Positions 6,490 through 6,993 of a DNA stretch of 6,993 nt are shown one piece after another (the first letter of the stretch is position 1; each line of letters starts with the position of its first letter). The stretch is from an uncultured Ignavibacteriales bacterium (GTDB lineage: Bacteria; Bacteroidota; Ignavibacteria; Ignavibacteriales; Ignavibacteriaceae). The notes under the pieces are model-generated. The model saw nothing but the letters and a program-made list of their open reading frames with translations, was not told the origin of the DNA and made no database searches. A program made the position numbers and the translations under genes. The stretch is from NCBI GenBank assembly GCA_913053915.1, contig CAJXGP010000104.1, positions 1 to 6,993 of the forward strand, read 5' to 3'.

Positions 6490-6993
6490 TTATTTTTTAA
6501 TTGCTTCCAGGTAGTTTGGAAAAACATTTAACCAATAATTAATTTCGTGACCTGTATTCGGATAAATATCAAACTTATGAAACACATTTTTTTGATTTAA
6601 CAAGGAAGAAATATATTTGTTTTCATCCAAATAGTTATCATACTCACCTATTGATAGGATGATTTGCATTTCTCGAAATTTATCTAGATACCAGGAATCG
6701 GTCAATCCGGGCAAATAATCGGGAGGATTATTGAAATAACAATTATCATCATAATAATCCATTATGAATGGTTTGATATTAAAAGTAGCTCCCATCGTTA
6801 TAATTGCGTCAATCACATCAGGGTGTTTGAAAGCTAAGTTTAATGCATGATAGCCGCCGAGATTGTAACCTGTTACACCCACTTTATCGGCATCTGTTTC
6901 AAATCTGGCAAAGTCGATTACATCGTGAAGTATCATGTTTTCATAATTGATATGATTTAAAACCCGTTCGCTCGGATGAATTGAATAATTGTA
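6490..6993 (-). CDS. Putative esterase-family alpha/beta-hydrolase, 5' end outside window, nucleophile Ser replaced by Asn
   Basis: The frame is open from the window edge to TAA at 6492-6490, giving 167 visible residues. The ATG at 6936 is not taken as the start, because the 19 codons before it continue the family pattern (PSERVLNHINYEN). The order of motifs fits the putative-esterase (PF00756-like) branch. The nucleophile elbow is TGYNLGGYHALNLAFKHPD, then come YFNNPPDYLPGL, the acid-bearing strand ILSIGEYDNYLDEN (Asp119 of the visible part) and TGHEINYW with the catalytic-type His149. In active relatives the elbow is G-x-S-x-G-G; here the middle residue is Asn44 (codon AAT, 6862-6864), one base away from AGT serine, while Asp and His are kept. 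The protein may be a non-catalytic relative or a recent loss-of-function variant. Active members cleave carboxyl esters or thioesters; no substrate can be assigned. It lies 281 nt upstream of the GH13 gene. The signal-peptide question is open because the N-terminus is missing. Confidence 0.85.
   Translation of the reverse strand, partial: YNYSIHPSERVLNHINYENMILHDVIDFARFETDADKVGVTGYNLGGYHALNLAFKHPDVIDAIITMGATFNIKPFIMDYYDDNCYFNNPPDYLPGLTDSWYLDKFREMQIILSIGEYDNYLDENKYISSLLNQKNVFHKFDIYPNTGHEINYWLNVFPNYLEAIKK

Noticed and set aside
1..6993. Defence, toxin-antitoxin, CRISPR or mobile-element content
   Set aside because: Both strands were read for repeats, transposase or integrase motifs and small gene pairs in the gaps; none is visible. 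The three genes are metabolic or envelope-type enzymes.

Overview
The window looks like a piece of a low-GC Bacteroidota, Ignavibacteriota or Chlorobi-like genome. The evidence is the AT-rich sequence, the absence of Shine-Dalgarno sites in front of the two genes whose starts are visible, and promoter candidates of the Bacteroidetes type (TAnnTTTG at -7) instead of TATAAT boxes. The phylum is an inference; there is no rRNA or other marker gene here.

All three genes lie on the minus strand, so transcription runs from high to low coordinates. In that order they are: (1) the 3' part of an alpha/beta-hydrolase of the putative-esterase type (6490-6993, 5' end outside the window), whose nucleophile-elbow serine reads as asparagine; (2) a complete 1266-residue protein with a GH13 alpha-amylase-type (beta/alpha)8 barrel in the middle (2408-6208), flanked by an N-terminal region carrying an HExxH motif and a long, mostly helical C-terminal extension with a lysine-rich tail; (3) a penicillin-acylase-family Ntn-hydrolase (1-2138, 3' end outside the window) with an N-terminal membrane segment and an intact Gly-Ser autoprocessing site.

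The two gaps are 281 nt (6209-6489) and 269 nt (2139-2407). The GH13 gene and the acylase gene each have a promoter candidate of the same unusual form, TTAG-N18-TAnnTTTG. A hairpin followed by a T-run lies just after the GH13 stop codon. The genes are therefore probably separate transcription units and not one tight operon. The rest of the gaps is AT-rich sequence with short repeats. I see no tRNA, rRNA, CRISPR array, insertion sequence or other mobile element.

Functionally, the esterase-like protein and the GH13 protein could both belong to alpha-glucan handling, the GH13 protein inside the cell because it has no signal peptide. The acylase is probably a separate, envelope-anchored periplasmic amidase. 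No defence system or mobile system is visible. The least ordinary element is the GH13 fusion protein with its HExxH N-terminus and its NPD in place of NHD in the fourth catalytic motif, next to an esterase relative that appears to lack its nucleophile.
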